Assembly: GCF_940677205.1 (NCBI RefSeq)
Contig: NZ_OW712331.1
Location: 124,001 to 188,000 of the forward strand
From: [Clostridium] colinum
GTDB lineage: Bacteria > Bacillota > Clostridia > Lachnospirales > CAG-274
Reading direction: 5' to 3'
Length of the DNA stretch: 64,000 nt
Shown here: one piece after another, positions 39,836-49,157 of the stretch
Numbering within the stretch: the first letter of the stretch is position 1
Layout of the letters: every line of letters begins with the position of its first letter
The notes under the pieces: generated by a model
The model's input: only the letters and a program-made list of their open reading frames with translations
Databases searched by the model: none
What the model was told of the DNA's origin: nothing
Program-made: the position numbers and the translations under genes

Positions 39836-40654
39836 ATGAATATTTTAGAATTAATACAATTAAAATATTTAGAATTTTCTATAAAAGAACAAAAAATAGC
39901 AGATTATATATTAGAAAATGTAAAATATATTGAAAATATGAATATTACTGTTTTTGCTCAAAATTGTAATGTATCTACAGCTACAGTAACTAGATTTTGT
40001 CAAAAATTAGATTGTCAAAGTTTTGTTAATTTAAAAATAAAACTTAGTTCTATAAATTTAACATCACCTTCTATATCTACAATAAATGACCCTTTAAATA
40101 AAGTATATTCATTTTATAAAGATATTCTTAATATTAGTAAAGATTTAGTTAATTTAAAAGATTTAGAGGTATTATACGATAAAATAAAAAGTGCAAAAAG
40201 AATATATATTTATGGTGTTGGTAGTTCTGGTTTAACTGGCATAGAGTTTATGCTTAGGCTTATTAGAATGGGCTTTCATTGCCAAGCCATTACAGATTCT
40301 CACCTTATGATTATAAATAGTTCTATTTTAAATGAAAATGATTTGGTTATAGCGCTTTCTTCATCTGGTGAAACATTAGATGTAATAAATGCTGTTAAGC
40401 TAGCAAAGAAAAATAAGTGTTTTGTAGCATCTATTACTAGTTTTCCTACGAGTACATTATCGGAAAATTCGGACTTTTTTATTATTGTACCTAATCCCAA
40501 CTTATTAACAAAAAATTCTTTTGTTAATACACAATTTTCCACATTATATATTATAGATGTGTTAACAACTATATTTTTACAAGAAGATGAAATGCGTGAA
40601 AAAATGAATATTACAATAAATAGTATATTAAATAATCAAAATAATAAAAAATAA
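39836..40654 (+). CDS. MurR/RpiR family transcriptional regulator
   Basis: A 272-residue DNA-binding regulator. An N-terminal RpiR-type helix-turn-helix (SIKEQKIADYIL ... ITVFAQNCNVSTATVTRFCQKLDCQSFVNLKI) is followed by a SIS sugar-phosphate-binding domain (IYIYGVGSSGLTGIEFMLRLI, VIALSSSGETLDVINAVKLAKK). It is divergent from nanA across a shared control region, so it most likely senses a pathway intermediate such as ManNAc-6-P or GlcNAc-6-P and controls the nan operon (inference; NanR of some Gram-positives belongs to this family). It ends 21 bases before a strong terminator. Confidence 0.92.
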   Translation: MNILELIQLKYLEFSIKEQKIADYILENVKYIENMNITVFAQNCNVSTATVTRFCQKLDCQSFVNLKIKLSSINLTSPSISTINDPLNKVYSFYKDILNISKDLVNLKDLEVLYDKIKSAKRIYIYGVGSSGLTGIEFMLRLIRMGFHCQAITDSHLMIINSSILNENDLVIALSSSGETLDVINAVKLAKKNKCFVASITSFPTSTLSENSDFFIIVPNPNLLTKNSFVNTQFSTLYIIDVLTTIFLQEDEMREKMNITINSILNNQNNKK

Positions 40655-40675
40655 TAAAATTTTAATACATAAACT

Positions 40676-40721
40676 AAAAGATAGTATTAGTACTTAAATT
40701 TTAAACTAATACTATCTTTTT
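40676..40721. terminator. Terminator between the RpiR gene and glnA
   Basis: A 16-bp stem AAAAGATAGTATTAGT and complement, 13-base loop, T-rich tail. It can serve the regulator gene (+) and, less well, glnA (-). The stem core resembles that at 51221-51259. Confidence 0.85.
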
Positions 40722-40868
40722 AGTTGGCTTAATAGTTAGATTTTTATAGCTTTTTACCCTTGTGAGAAAAAATTAGCTTTTTGTATTATAAAACTTTGAT
40801 TTAGCTTTATCTTTTGTAAAAAATAAAATTTTAGCATTTAAAAGGAAAGTAAATTTTATTTACAATTT

Positions 40869-42200
40869 TTAATATATAGTCATATATTGTTCAAGTTCCC
40901 AGTTAGAAACATATGTTTTATAGGCTTCCCATTCTTTTTTCTTACAAGCTCTGTAAGATTTATAAGCATGCTTGCCTAAAACTTCTTTAACCATTGTATC
41001 TTGTTTCATATAATATAAAGCTTCGCTTAATGTTTCTGGTAAGTTTTCTATACCTCTTGCTTGACGTTCTTCCTTACTCATTTTAAATAGGTTTTCATCT
41101 ACACTGTCTGGACATTTTAGTCCTCTTTTTATACCATCAAGACCAGCAGCTAAACAAAGGGCTAAGCAAAGATAAGGGTTTGTAGTAGGGTCTGGGCTTC
41201 TAAGCTCTATTCTTGTTCCTACACCTCTACTAGCTGGTATTCTAATAATATCTGTTCTGTTAGATGCACTCCAAGCTATATAACAAGGTGCTTCATATCC
41301 AGGTACAAGCCTTTTATAAGAATTTACAAGAGGGTTTGTAATAGCAGTAATACCTTTAACGTGGGCTAAAACGCCTGCTATAAAGCTATAAGCATCTTTA
41401 CTAAGGCCTAGTTTATCTTGTGGGTCATAAAAAGCATTTTTACCATTTTTAAACAAGCTCATATTAGTGTGCATACCAGAACCAGCTATACCATAAATAG
41501 GCTTTGGCATAAAAGTAGCGTGTAAACCATATTTTTGAGCAATAGTTTTTACAACCATTCTAAATGTTGTTACATTGTCTGCCGTAGCTAAAGCACTGTC
41601 ATATTTAAAGTCTATTTCGTGTTGGCCAGAGGCTACCTCGTGATGAGAGGCTTCTATTTCAAATCCCATTTCTTCCAATGTTAAACAAATATCTCTACGT
41701 GCATTGGAGCCACTATCTATTGGAGCTAAATCAAAATAACCAGCTCTATCATTTGTTTCTGTAGTAGGGTTACCATTTTCATCAACTTTAAATAAGAAAA
41801 ATTCAAGCTCGTTACCAACGTTAAAATCATAGCCCATAGCTTTAGCTTCTTCTAAAGTTTTCTTTAATATATATCGAGGGCAACCCTCAAAAGGAGTTCC
41901 ATCTGGTTTATAAACATCACATATAAAACGAGCAACTTTTCCCGTTTGAGGACGCCAAGGGAATATAACAAAAGTGTCTAAATCTGGCTTAAGATACATA
42001 TCGGATTCTTCTATTCTAGCAAAACCTTCTATAGACGAACCGTCAAACATCATACCATCATCTAATATTTTGTCTATTTGAGATGAGGTAACAGCAACAT
42101 TTTTAAATTTTCCCAAAACATCTGTAAATTGTAGCCTAATAAATTTTACATCATTTTCTTTAATAATTCTTTTAATATCTTCTTTGTTATATTTTGCCAT
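40869..42200 (-). CDS. glnA: Glutamine synthetase type I
   Basis: ATP-dependent glutamine synthesis from glutamate and ammonia, 443 residues, the length of the Firmicutes GSI-alpha subtype that lacks the adenylylation insert. It shows DGSSIEGF, the beta-grasp [15 protein letters not shown], metal ligands in [12 protein letters not shown] and [35 protein letters not shown], and the ATP/substrate Arg region [21 protein letters not shown]. Start is preceded by GGGAGG. The message begins with a terminator-like hairpin (42241-42283). GSI-alpha enzymes are usually feedback inhibited and act with GlnR in bacilli; no glnR is adjacent. Confidence 0.97.
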   Translation of the reverse strand: MAKYNKEDIKRIIKENDVKFIRLQFTDVLGKFKNVAVTSSQIDKILDDGMMFDGSSIEGFARIEESDMYLKPDLDTFVIFPWRPQTGKVARFICDVYKPDGTPFEGCPRYILKKTLEEAKAMGYDFNVGNELEFFLFKVDENGNPTTETNDRAGYFDLAPIDSGSNARRDICLTLEEMGFEIEASHHEVASGQHEIDFKYDSALATADNVTTFRMVVKTIAQKYGLHATFMPKPIYGIAGSGMHTNMSLFKNGKNAFYDPQDKLGLSKDAYSFIAGVLAHVKGITAITNPLVNSYKRLVPGYEAPCYIAWSASNRTDIIRIPASRGVGTRIELRSPDPTTNPYLCLALCLAAGLDGIKRGLKCPDSVDENLFKMSKEERQARGIENLPETLSEALYYMKQDTMVKEVLGKHAYKSYRACKKKEWEAYKTYVSNWELEQYMTIY

Positions 42201-42240
42201 AACTACCTCCCATAAAACCTAAAATATTATTTTATACTAA

Positions 42241-42283
42241 AAAAGGCGTAAAACACCTAAGTGTTTTGAACGCCTTTGTTCTT
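42241..42283 (-). promoter_or_regulatory. Terminator-like hairpin at the 5' end of the glnA message
   Basis: On the minus strand: AAAGGCGT-TC-AAAACAC-TTAG-GTGTTTT-ACGCCTTTTTT, a strong two-part stem ending in T6, placed between the glnA promoter (42295-42323) and the ribosome site. This has the form of an intrinsic terminator and may be an attenuator. It could be an antitermination target or a 5' stabilising hairpin. Confidence 0.65.
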
Positions 42284-42294
42284 ATTTATATTAA

Positions 42295-42323
42295 AGTATA
42301 TGAAATATTATAAAAAATGTCAA
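42295..42323 (-). promoter_or_regulatory. Promoter of glnA
   Basis: TTGACA, 17-bp spacer, TATACT on the minus strand. Predicted transcription start is near 42288, only a few bases before the terminator-like hairpin. Confidence 0.78.
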
Positions 42324-42756
42324 TATATTTTTATAATATTTAAAAAATAAACATTTAATATAATAAAAAAGTTAAAATTAATATAATTTATCATATTATA
42401 TTTTATTATATTAATATAAAAAATGATTATGAATAGGTAAAAAATATTAAAATATTTTGATGCAATGTATGAAAAAGTATATTTATTCATACAAGGGTTA
42501 AAGTTTTTAGAAATTTAGCTTTTTACATAATTTGAGGCAAAGTCATGTCTTATGATTAGAATGTTTATGCCTGCATAAATTTTTTATGCAAATCATAAAA
42601 ATGAAAAAATTAGCCTAAAATATTTTGTCTTCAATCTAATATTTTGTGTATTATAGTTAATATAATATTAAAATATTTTAATACATTTTAACCTATCGAC
42701 AAGGAATATTTTTTATGATAAACTAAAATAAATAATATAATTAGGAGGACTTAAAA
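42324..42756. other. Intergenic region between glnA and tkt
   Basis: About 430 bases, very A/T-rich. It contains the tkt promoter and a possible folded element at 42549-42598, where TTATGATT and AATCATAA enclose TTTATGC-CT-GCATAAA and a further TTTTTATGC. No ORF with a ribosome site was found. Confidence 0.5.
42696..42724 (+). promoter_or_regulatory. Probable promoter of tkt
   Basis: TCGACA, 17-bp spacer, TAAACT, 32 bases upstream of the transketolase ATG. Confidence 0.55.
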
Positions 42757-44730
42757 ATGATAGATAAAGATATACAAGTTATAAATACTATTAGAAGCCT
42801 TAGCGTAGATGCTATTCAAAAAGCAAATTCAGGTCATCCTGGTATTGCACTTGGGTCAGCACCAACAGCATATACTCTTTGGGCTAAACATTTAAAACAT
42901 AACCCTAAAAATCCAAACTGGAGAAATAGAGATAGATTTATACTATCTGCAGGGCATGGGTCTGCTCTTTTATATTCCTTATTACATATTTTTGGATATG
43001 GATTGTCTTTAGACGATTTAAAACAATTTAGACAATTAGATTCTAAAACACCAGGACACCCAGAATATAAACATACAGTAGGGGTAGAGGTTACAACAGG
43101 ACCTTTAGGACAAGGTATAGCAAATGCAGTTGGTATGGCTATGGCAGAAAATCACCTTGCTAGCAAATTTAATAAAGAAGGTTATAACATAGTAGACCAT
43201 TATACATATGCGCTTTGTGGTGACGGTTGTCTTATGGAAGGGGTAGCTTATGAGGCAATATCTTTAGCAGGCACATTAGGTCTTAATAAATTAATTATAT
43301 TATATGATAGCAACAACATAACAATAGAAGGAAACACAAATATTGCATTTAGAGAAGATGTTTGTAAAAGATTTGAAGCTTGTGGATTTGATACACAAGT
43401 TGTAAATGATGGAAATGATATAGAAGCAATATCAAAAGCAATAGAAAATGCTAAAAAATCTGACAAGCCTTCTTTAATAGAAATAAAAACAGTTATAGGA
43501 TATGGTGCTCCTAATAAGGCTGGTAAAGCATCAGCACACGGCGAGCCTTTAGGCAAAGATGAAATAAAAGCTATGAGAGAATATTTAGGCCTAAAAGATG
43601 AAGATTTTTATGTAGATGAAGAAGTTAAATCTACTATGCAAAATATTCAAAATACTTTAGAAGGCTATGAAAAAGAGTGGAATGAACTTTTAGAAAACTA
43701 TAAAAAAGATTATAGCCAATTATATGAAGAATATGAAAAATGGTATGCAGATGATTTCTTAAAAGATATAGAAAATGATGAAAGCTTTTGGAGCTATACA
43801 GAAGAAACAGCTACAAGATTATCATCTGAAATAGTTTTAAATAAATTAGCTAAAGTTATGCCAAATATGTTTGGTGGGTCTGCCGATTTATCTCCGTCTA
43901 ATAAATCTGTTATGAAAGGTAGAGGAGAATATTCTAAAGAAACACCAGAAGGCGATAATATACATTTTGGAATACGTGAACACGCTATGACAGCTATTGC
44001 AAACGGAATTTATCTTCATGGTGGACTTAGACCATATATAGCAGGTTTCTTTGTATTTACTGATTATATGAAACCAGGTCTTAGGTTATCAGCTCTTATG
44101 AACTTAGGTGTAGTTAGCATATTTACACACGATAGTATAGGAGTTGGAGAAGACGGACCAACGCATCAACCAATAGAACATTTAGCAGGACTTAGAAGTA
44201 TACCAAATTATACAGTTATTAGACCTTGTGATACTAACGAAACTGCGGCAGCGTGGTATCTTGCTATTAAAAGAAAAGAAAGTCCAACAGGATTAATTTT
44301 TACAAGACAAAACACAAAACCAGTAGGAGATGCTAAAAAAGCACTTAAAGGTGGATATATTGTGAAAGACTGTCAAACACCAGAGGCTATTATTATAGCT
44401 ACAGGCTCTGAAGTTGGAATATCTGTAGAGGCTAGTGAAATTTTAGCAAAAGAAGGCATAAATGTAAGAGTAGTAAGTATGCCTAGTTTTGAAATATTTG
44501 AAGAACAAGACAACGAATATAAAGAAAGCGTTTTACCTAAAAATATTACTAAAAGAGTAGGTGTAGAGGCTGGTAGCTCTTTTGGTTGGCATAAATATAT
44601 AGGAATAGATGGAGAAATACTATCTATGGATAATTTTGGCGAATCGGCACCATTTGCACAATTATTTGAAAAATATGGATTTACAGCACAAAATGTATGT
44701 GATAAAGTTAAAAATATTTTAAATAAATAA
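42757..44730 (+). CDS. tkt: Transketolase
   Basis: Thiamine-diphosphate enzyme of the pentose phosphate pathway, 657 residues, full length in one chain. N-terminal: [18 protein letters not shown] and the ThDP/metal motif [32 protein letters not shown]. Middle: [29 protein letters not shown] (catalytic Glu) and [27 protein letters not shown]-terminal: [20 protein letters not shown] lies 9 bases before ATG. Monocistronic, with a terminator downstream. Together with NagB output (fructose-6-P) it links amino sugar use to pentose synthesis. Confidence 0.97.
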   Translation: MIDKDIQVINTIRSLSVDAIQKANSGHPGIALGSAPTAYTLWAKHLKHNPKNPNWRNRDRFILSAGHGSALLYSLLHIFGYGLSLDDLKQFRQLDSKTPGHPEYKHTVGVEVTTGPLGQGIANAVGMAMAENHLASKFNKEGYNIVDHYTYALCGDGCLMEGVAYEAISLAGTLGLNKLIILYDSNNITIEGNTNIAFREDVCKRFEACGFDTQVVNDGNDIEAISKAIENAKKSDKPSLIEIKTVIGYGAPNKAGKASAHGEPLGKDEIKAMREYLGLKDEDFYVDEEVKSTMQNIQNTLEGYEKEWNELLENYKKDYSQLYEEYEKWYADDFLKDIENDESFWSYTEETATRLSSEIVLNKLAKVMPNMFGGSADLSPSNKSVMKGRGEYSKETPEGDNIHFGIREHAMTAIANGIYLHGGLRPYIAGFFVFTDYMKPGLRLSALMNLGVVSIFTHDSIGVGEDGPTHQPIEHLAGLRSIPNYTVIRPCDTNETAAAWYLAIKRKESPTGLIFTRQNTKPVGDAKKALKGGYIVKDCQTPEAIIIATGSEVGISVEASEILAKEGINVRVVSMPSFEIFEEQDNEYKESVLPKNITKRVGVEAGSSFGWHKYIGIDGEILSMDNFGESAPFAQLFEKYGFTAQNVCDKVKNILNK

Positions 44731-44742
44731 TTTATATTATGT

Positions 44743-44792
44743 AAAAGGTTGGTTTTTAAAGAGCTTTTAGTTTTTATAAAATCAACCTTTTT
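44743..44792 (+). terminator. Terminator of tkt
   Basis: AAAAGGTTGGTTTT pairing with AAAATCAACCTTTT (one G-T pair) around a 21-base loop, T tract at the end. Confidence 0.75.
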
Positions 44793-44823
44793 ATAAGTTT
44801 TAATGTAAATATAGGAGATAGTA

Positions 44824-45411
44824 ATGGAAAAGTTAAAAAAACAAATGTCTTTTTTAATAGAGATAGAAAAATTAAAAAATGTATTTAGACAAACTTTAAT
44901 ATATGATAAATCTAGAAATGAAAATGATGCAGAGCATTCTTGGCATATGGCTATGTATGCAATAATATTAGAAGAATATGCACCAAAGGGTACAGATATA
45001 TTAAAGGTTATAAAAATGGCTTTAATACACGATATAATAGAAATATATGCAGGAGACACTTTTTTGTATGATGAAGAAATGATAAAAACAAAAGAAAAAA
45101 GAGAAAAAGAGGCTGCTAAAAAAATATATTCTATTTTACCACAACAACAAGGGGAGGAAATAAAAGCCTTGTGGCAAGAATTTGAAGAAAAGAAAACAAA
45201 TGAGGCTATATTTTGTGGTATACTAGACCGAATTCAACCTATTATATTAAACTATTTAACAGAAGGTGGCACATGGAAAAAATATAATATAAAAAAAGAA
45301 ACTATTTTACAAAAAGGGAATATAATATTTGAAGAGGCAGATGAAAGGCTAAAACAATACGTTTTAAGCATAATAGATGAAAGTATAGAAAAAGGATATT
45401 TATTATTTTAA
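44824..45411 (+). CDS. HD-domain phosphohydrolase (HDDC2/YfbR-like 5'-deoxynucleotidase group)
   Basis: A 195-residue metal-dependent phosphohydrolase. HD-superfamily metal ligands are visible as ENDAEHSWHMAMYA (His), MALIHDIIEIYAGDT (His-Asp) and the distal Asp in GILDRIQPIILNY. The AEHSWH plus HDIxExYAGDT combination is that of the HDDC2/YfbR group, which includes 5'-deoxyribonucleotidases; activity on nucleotides is by homology only. Ribosome site AGGAGAT lies 5-6 bases before ATG. It sits 30 bases beyond the tkt terminator, so it may be partly read through or have its own weak promoter. Confidence 0.82.
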   Translation: MEKLKKQMSFLIEIEKLKNVFRQTLIYDKSRNENDAEHSWHMAMYAIILEEYAPKGTDILKVIKMALIHDIIEIYAGDTFLYDEEMIKTKEKREKEAAKKIYSILPQQQGEEIKALWQEFEEKKTNEAIFCGILDRIQPIILNYLTEGGTWKKYNIKKETILQKGNIIFEEADERLKQYVLSIIDESIEKGYLLF

Positions 45412-45441
45412 AAATTTTTATAAAAAAATTTAAAAAATTTA

Positions 45442-45470
45442 TTGACAAAAGTGTTAGTATATGCTAACAT
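45442..45470 (+). promoter_or_regulatory. Promoter overlapped by repressor-like dyads
   Basis: TTGACA, 17-bp spacer, TAACAT. The dyad TGTTAG-TATATG-CTAACA covers 45453-45470, spanning the spacer and the -10 box, and a second GTTAG-CAAACA-CTAAC follows at 45478-45493. Two GTTAG-N6-CTAAC sites over a promoter and start point are what a dimeric repressor would use. They resemble metalloregulator-type operators, but the regulator is not known. Confidence 0.75.
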
Positions 45471-45504
45471 ATAGATAGTTAGCAAACACTAACGAGTTAG
45501 AAGA

Positions 45505-45567
45505 ATGATAAATTTTAATAAATATGCCAAACCTCTTAATTTATGGAAAATTTATATATTATTCTAA
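45505..45567 (+). CDS. Possible 20-residue peptide
   Basis: ATG 45505 to TAA 45567 encodes a 20-residue, Asn/Lys/Leu-rich peptide ending WKIYILF. The preceding AGAAG is very close to the ATG, so translation is doubtful. It is listed only because it is the sole ORF in the short transcript. It matches nothing I recognise. Confidence 0.2.
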   Translation: MINFNKYAKPLNLWKIYILF

Positions 45568-45610
45568 ATAAAAAACCTTTTATAATAATTAAAGCTAAAA
45601 ACAAATATAA

Positions 45611-45645
45611 AAAATCCTATTTATTTTAAATAAATAGGATTTTTT
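45611..45645 (+). terminator. Terminator of the short transcript
   Basis: AAAATCCTATTTA and its complement (45611-45623 with 45631-45643), followed by further T residues. Confidence 0.85.
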
Positions 45646-46004
45646 ATATTTGAGAATGTAGATAAAGTATATAATATTTCAAGAAAATAGCAAGATTATT
45701 TTTTTGATGTAGCATATAAAATTTTGTATTCAAATTAAAAATAAAAATTTATTAAAAATATTTAATTAAATTAAAAAATATAAAAATTATTTAAAATCAT
45801 ATTTTTTATAAAACTTTTAAGGTTAATATTTATAAATTAATTATTATATAAAAAATGTATAAAATAGTTTAAATTAATATTTATATTATAATAAACTTTA
45901 AGTAATTTAATTTACAAATTTTGGGATTTTAGTATAATTAATATATTAAAAAAATTAAAGTTATTAATAAAGAAAATTGTAACAAATACGTAATATTTTA
46001 CTCA

Positions 46005-46033
46005 TTGACAAAATACTATACAGGGTATATTAT
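46005..46033 (+). promoter_or_regulatory. Promoter of the SLH surface-protein gene
   Basis: TTGACA, 17-bp spacer, TATTAT, 70 bases before the ATG. The surrounding sequence closely resembles the promoter of the paralog at 49071-49099, showing that the duplication included the promoter. Confidence 0.85.
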
Positions 46034-46103
46034 ATAAACATACTTATGATAAAATGAATTGTATATGAGAAGTTAATATTTATTTTTTATGGAGGTTGAA
46101 ATA

Positions 46104-48968
46104 ATGAAAAAAAATATTTCAAGTAAAATTATTAAAGCTATGGCTATTAGTATGGCTGTTACTATGGGGAGTACAGCTACTATGAGTACAACTGCTTATG
46201 CAGAAGAATTACCAGCTGTTAATGAAGATGGAGAAGAGGATGTTGTAAATGTAGCACCAGCACCTAAGGAAAATGATATAATTAATGTTACAACACAAGA
46301 AGGGGTAAATTATACTTTTAAAGTAATTACACCAGACAATAATGGAGTTTCTGATGTAGTAGGGGATAGCACAAGCTATGCAGGGACTGTAGATCTTGTT
46401 TCTATAGATAATACAGTATCAGATAAAGCAGAAAATAATATTTTTCAAGGAACTTTAGACTCAAAAACTATTAGAGTAAAAGTACTTGATGGAGAAACAA
46501 AAACTTATTCGTTTAAAATAACTAAAATAGGTGATGGAACAAACAATTTATCTGGAAATAGTACTACTGCTACAACTATTAAGGCTAACGATATATCAAC
46601 AGTTCTTACAAGTGATGCTACAGAAATAGGAGCAAATGCTTTTAATGGTGTTACAGTAGAGGGTGATTTAGTATTCCCAGAAATAATTGTTGATAAAGAT
46701 TTTAAAATAGGTGAGAAAGCTTTCCAAAATGCACATGTAAAAGGCAATTTAGATTTTTCAAGTATAAAAGATAAAACAAACAAAGAAGGTAGTATTGATT
46801 TATCTAAACAACCTTTTAAAGGTGATGAAAATAATAAAGGGGTTATGGTTGATGGTTCATTAATTACTTATAAAAATGAAAAACCATTACCTAAAACACA
46901 TAAATTACAAAACAATGAGTTTGAAAATGTTACAATAGGAAAAGAATTAAAAATAGCAGTTAGTGATACAGATATAAAAGAATTATATAAAAATGCAACA
47001 ATAGGTAGTGAAGAAACTGAAGAAGTTGAATTAATACGTACTGTTCAAGACTATTTTAAAGAAGGGAATTTAAAAGGAGCAACTATTAACGGTATTGTAA
47101 ATATTATGCCTAAATTCAACAATGAATTTAATGTTAGAAAAAGTGCTTTTGAAAATTCTAAAGTATATCAGTTAAATATTAAATCTCAAACAAAAGATAG
47201 AATGTTTAAAAGTGTAGATGATGCATTTAAAAATGCAATTATTGAAAATATTAATATAGAATTTGATAATGTTAAGTTTGAAGACAAAGGTTTCTTTAGA
47301 GGAGCAACTATCAAAAATTTAGGTAATATCTCTAAAGAATCTATTATACCAACTGCTTTATTAAAAGGTGTAACAGTACCATCTGATATATTTCTTGAAA
47401 AAGTAACAAAAATTGAAAAAGATGCATTTGATGTAGCTAATACAGAAACAGTTAATATTTACTTACCAACTTATGAAAAAAATACAGTTACAATAGATGC
47501 TAATGCTTTTGGAGATGAAAACGGAGCACCAATTAATTTAGTAGTACCTTTTAATACTTCTCAAGAAGATATAGAGGCACTTAAAAATCATTTAACAAAT
47601 AAAAATGTTAAAATTTCAAATCAAAAAGCTATTGTTGATGGGTATATTTTTGAAGTAGGTAATAAAGATAATGAAGTTACATTAGTAGATTTTCAACCAG
47701 TTGCAAGAGCTAGAAGAGAGGTAGCTTCATTTAATAACGGAACATTAAACTATGAAAACAAAGAATATAAATTAACACAAATAGGTAACGGAACTAATCC
47801 TATAACCACTTTAACAGATGAAGCTTTAAAAGGCCATACAGATAATGTAACAACTATAGCAGATAATGCATTTAAAGGAAATACAAACATTACAAATGTA
47901 AACTTTAAAAATGTTACAACTGTAGGAGCTAGTGCATTTGAAGGTGCATCTAAAGTAACAACTGTTGAATTACCTAAAGTTACAAACATAGAATCTAAAG
48001 CATTTGCAGATACTGATGTTCGTACAGCTAATTTAGGTAAAGAAGCAACAAGCACTTCTGTAGCATCAGATATATTTACAGGAGTTAAAAACCTTGATAA
48101 AGTTGAAACTAATAGTGAAAGTAAAAATACTATTATATCAGCAGTTAATAATTCCAGCTCAAATAATGTAACAGTTGCTAATGGTAATAATACAGAAACA
48201 GTAAAACCAAGCAACCCAAGTGGTGGTGTTTCAACAGATGGTTCAGGTTCAAGCTCAACAGGCTCTTATGATAATGGTAGTGGAGCTAACATAGGTGTTA
48301 CTAACAATAATAATACGACAGAAAACAATACAAACACAGAAAATAATCAAACAGTTGTAGAAGATAAAAAACTTACATTAGATATTATTAAATTACCTAG
48401 TGTAGAAGGTGAAGCTAAAGCATTTGGAGATGTTTCTGCTAATCATTGGGCAAAAGCTCATATTGATAAATTATCTAAAGCAGGTATTATAAACGGTTCA
48501 AATGGAAACTTTAATCCTAATGGTCAAACAAAACGTGCAGATGTTACAGTTATGCTTGTTAATCTTTTAGGATTACAACCACAAGCTAACAATAAATTTA
48601 CAGATGTTAATCCTTCTGCATATTATGCACCATATGTAGGAACTGCATCTACGTATGGTATAGTAAATGGGTCTAACGGTATGTTTAAACCAGAAAGTAT
48701 AATATCTAGACAAGATACAATGGTTATGATAGCACAAATATTAAAATCATTAGATTTAGATGTTAATGCAGATGCAAGTGTATTAAATAAATTTAACGAT
48801 TCAAATGAAATATCATCTTATGCAAAAGAAAGTGTAGTTATATTAGTTAACTCAGGTATTATATCTGGAAATAACGGTAAATTAAACCCTACTGCTCCTG
48901 TTACTAGAGCAGAAATGGCTACTATAATGTCTAAATTATATGATACTTTACTTTCAATTAATAAATAA
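46104..48968 (+). CDS. BspA-like leucine-rich-repeat surface protein with three SLH domains
   Basis: Secreted cell-surface protein, 954 residues. A Sec signal peptide (residues 1-33, ending TAYA-EE) precedes several LRR_5/BspA-type repeats with the recurring core (I/V)xxxAFxxxxxxxxxxxF/L, clearest at IGANAFNGVTVEGDLVFP and at VTTIADNAFKGNTNITNVNF...VGASAFEGASKVTTVEL. A Ser/Gly/Asn/Thr-rich linker (about residues 690-750) follows. Three SLH modules lie near 773, 831 and 896 (GDVSANHWAK, TDVNPSAYYAPYV, NDSNEISSYAKE) that would bind secondary wall polymer. The ATG 46104 follows GGAGG; an earlier in-frame ATG at 46089 precedes that site. A paralog follows at 49158. Role in adhesion is inferred from the family. 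Confidence 0.93.
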   Translation: MKKNISSKIIKAMAISMAVTMGSTATMSTTAYAEELPAVNEDGEEDVVNVAPAPKENDIINVTTQEGVNYTFKVITPDNNGVSDVVGDSTSYAGTVDLVSIDNTVSDKAENNIFQGTLDSKTIRVKVLDGETKTYSFKITKIGDGTNNLSGNSTTATTIKANDISTVLTSDATEIGANAFNGVTVEGDLVFPEIIVDKDFKIGEKAFQNAHVKGNLDFSSIKDKTNKEGSIDLSKQPFKGDENNKGVMVDGSLITYKNEKPLPKTHKLQNNEFENVTIGKELKIAVSDTDIKELYKNATIGSEETEEVELIRTVQDYFKEGNLKGATINGIVNIMPKFNNEFNVRKSAFENSKVYQLNIKSQTKDRMFKSVDDAFKNAIIENINIEFDNVKFEDKGFFRGATIKNLGNISKESIIPTALLKGVTVPSDIFLEKVTKIEKDAFDVANTETVNIYLPTYEKNTVTIDANAFGDENGAPINLVVPFNTSQEDIEALKNHLTNKNVKISNQKAIVDGYIFEVGNKDNEVTLVDFQPVARARREVASFNNGTLNYENKEYKLTQIGNGTNPITTLTDEALKGHTDNVTTIADNAFKGNTNITNVNFKNVTTVGASAFEGASKVTTVELPKVTNIESKAFADTDVRTANLGKEATSTSVASDIFTGVKNLDKVETNSESKNTIISAVNNSSSNNVTVANGNNTETVKPSNPSGGVSTDGSGSSSTGSYDNGSGANIGVTNNNNTTENNTNTENNQTVVEDKKLTLDIIKLPSVEGEAKAFGDVSANHWAKAHIDKLSKAGIINGSNGNFNPNGQTKRADVTVMLVNLLGLQPQANNKFTDVNPSAYYAPYVGTASTYGIVNGSNGMFKPESIISRQDTMVMIAQILKSLDLDVNADASVLNKFNDSNEISSYAKESVVILVNSGIISGNNGKLNPTAPVTRAEMATIMSKLYDTLLSINK

Positions 48969-48980
48969 TATATAAAAAAT

Positions 48981-49008
48981 AAAAAAGCCTAATTAATTAG
49001 GCTTTTTT
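48981..49008 (+). terminator. Terminator of the SLH surface-protein gene
   Basis: A palindromic AAAAAAGCCTAATT/AATTAGGCTTTTTT stem with a T tract. Confidence 0.85.
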
Positions 49009-49070
49009 ATTTTTATATGATTAGTATCAACATAAAAATAAAATTTTAGTAAATTAGTATGATATAAATA

Positions 49071-49099
49071 TTGACAAAATAATATAATAGGTGTATTAT
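49071..49099 (+). promoter_or_regulatory. Promoter of the truncated surface paralog
   Basis: TTGACA, 17-bp spacer, TATTAT, an evident copy of the promoter at 46005-46033. Confidence 0.83.
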
Positions 49100-49157
49100 A
49101 TTATTGTAAACTTTATTTATAAAGTATATGTAAACAATATTTAAGGAGGTAAAGATA

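Larger units (their letters stand above)
45477..45645 (+). ncRNA. Predicted short regulated transcript (sRNA or leader-peptide mRNA)
   Basis: From the predicted start of the dyad-controlled promoter to the terminator at 45611-45643 is about 165 bases, with no recognisable gene. It contains one 20-codon ORF (45505-45567). It is an inferred transcript: promoter and terminator are seen; expression and function are not. An operon remnant whose gene was lost is the main alternative. Confidence 0.45.
45412..46103. other. Long intergenic region with an orphan regulated transcript
   Basis: Nearly 700 bases. The first 230 hold the dyad-overlapped promoter, a 20-codon ORF and a terminator, listed separately. 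The remainder (45650-46000) is A/T-rich with no ORF or motif I can support. It ends with the promoter of the surface-protein gene. Confidence 0.6.

Noticed and set aside
40741-40860. Loose similarity among TTAGCTTTTT-containing intergenic stretches near 33340, 40760 and 42510
   Set aside because: Matches are short and A/T-rich; I could not align them convincingly as a repeat family.
44373-45059. 228-codon minus-strand ORF across the tkt-HD gene junction
   Set aside because: It overlaps the tkt 3' end, its terminator and the HD gene start, all of which are well supported on the other strand.
45505-45567. The 20-codon ORF as a confirmed peptide gene
   Set aside because: The ribosome site is too close to the ATG and no homolog is recognised; kept only as a low-confidence feature.
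47750-48214. 154-codon antisense ORF in the surface-protein gene
   Set aside because: A shadow of the LRR repeats; no start signals.
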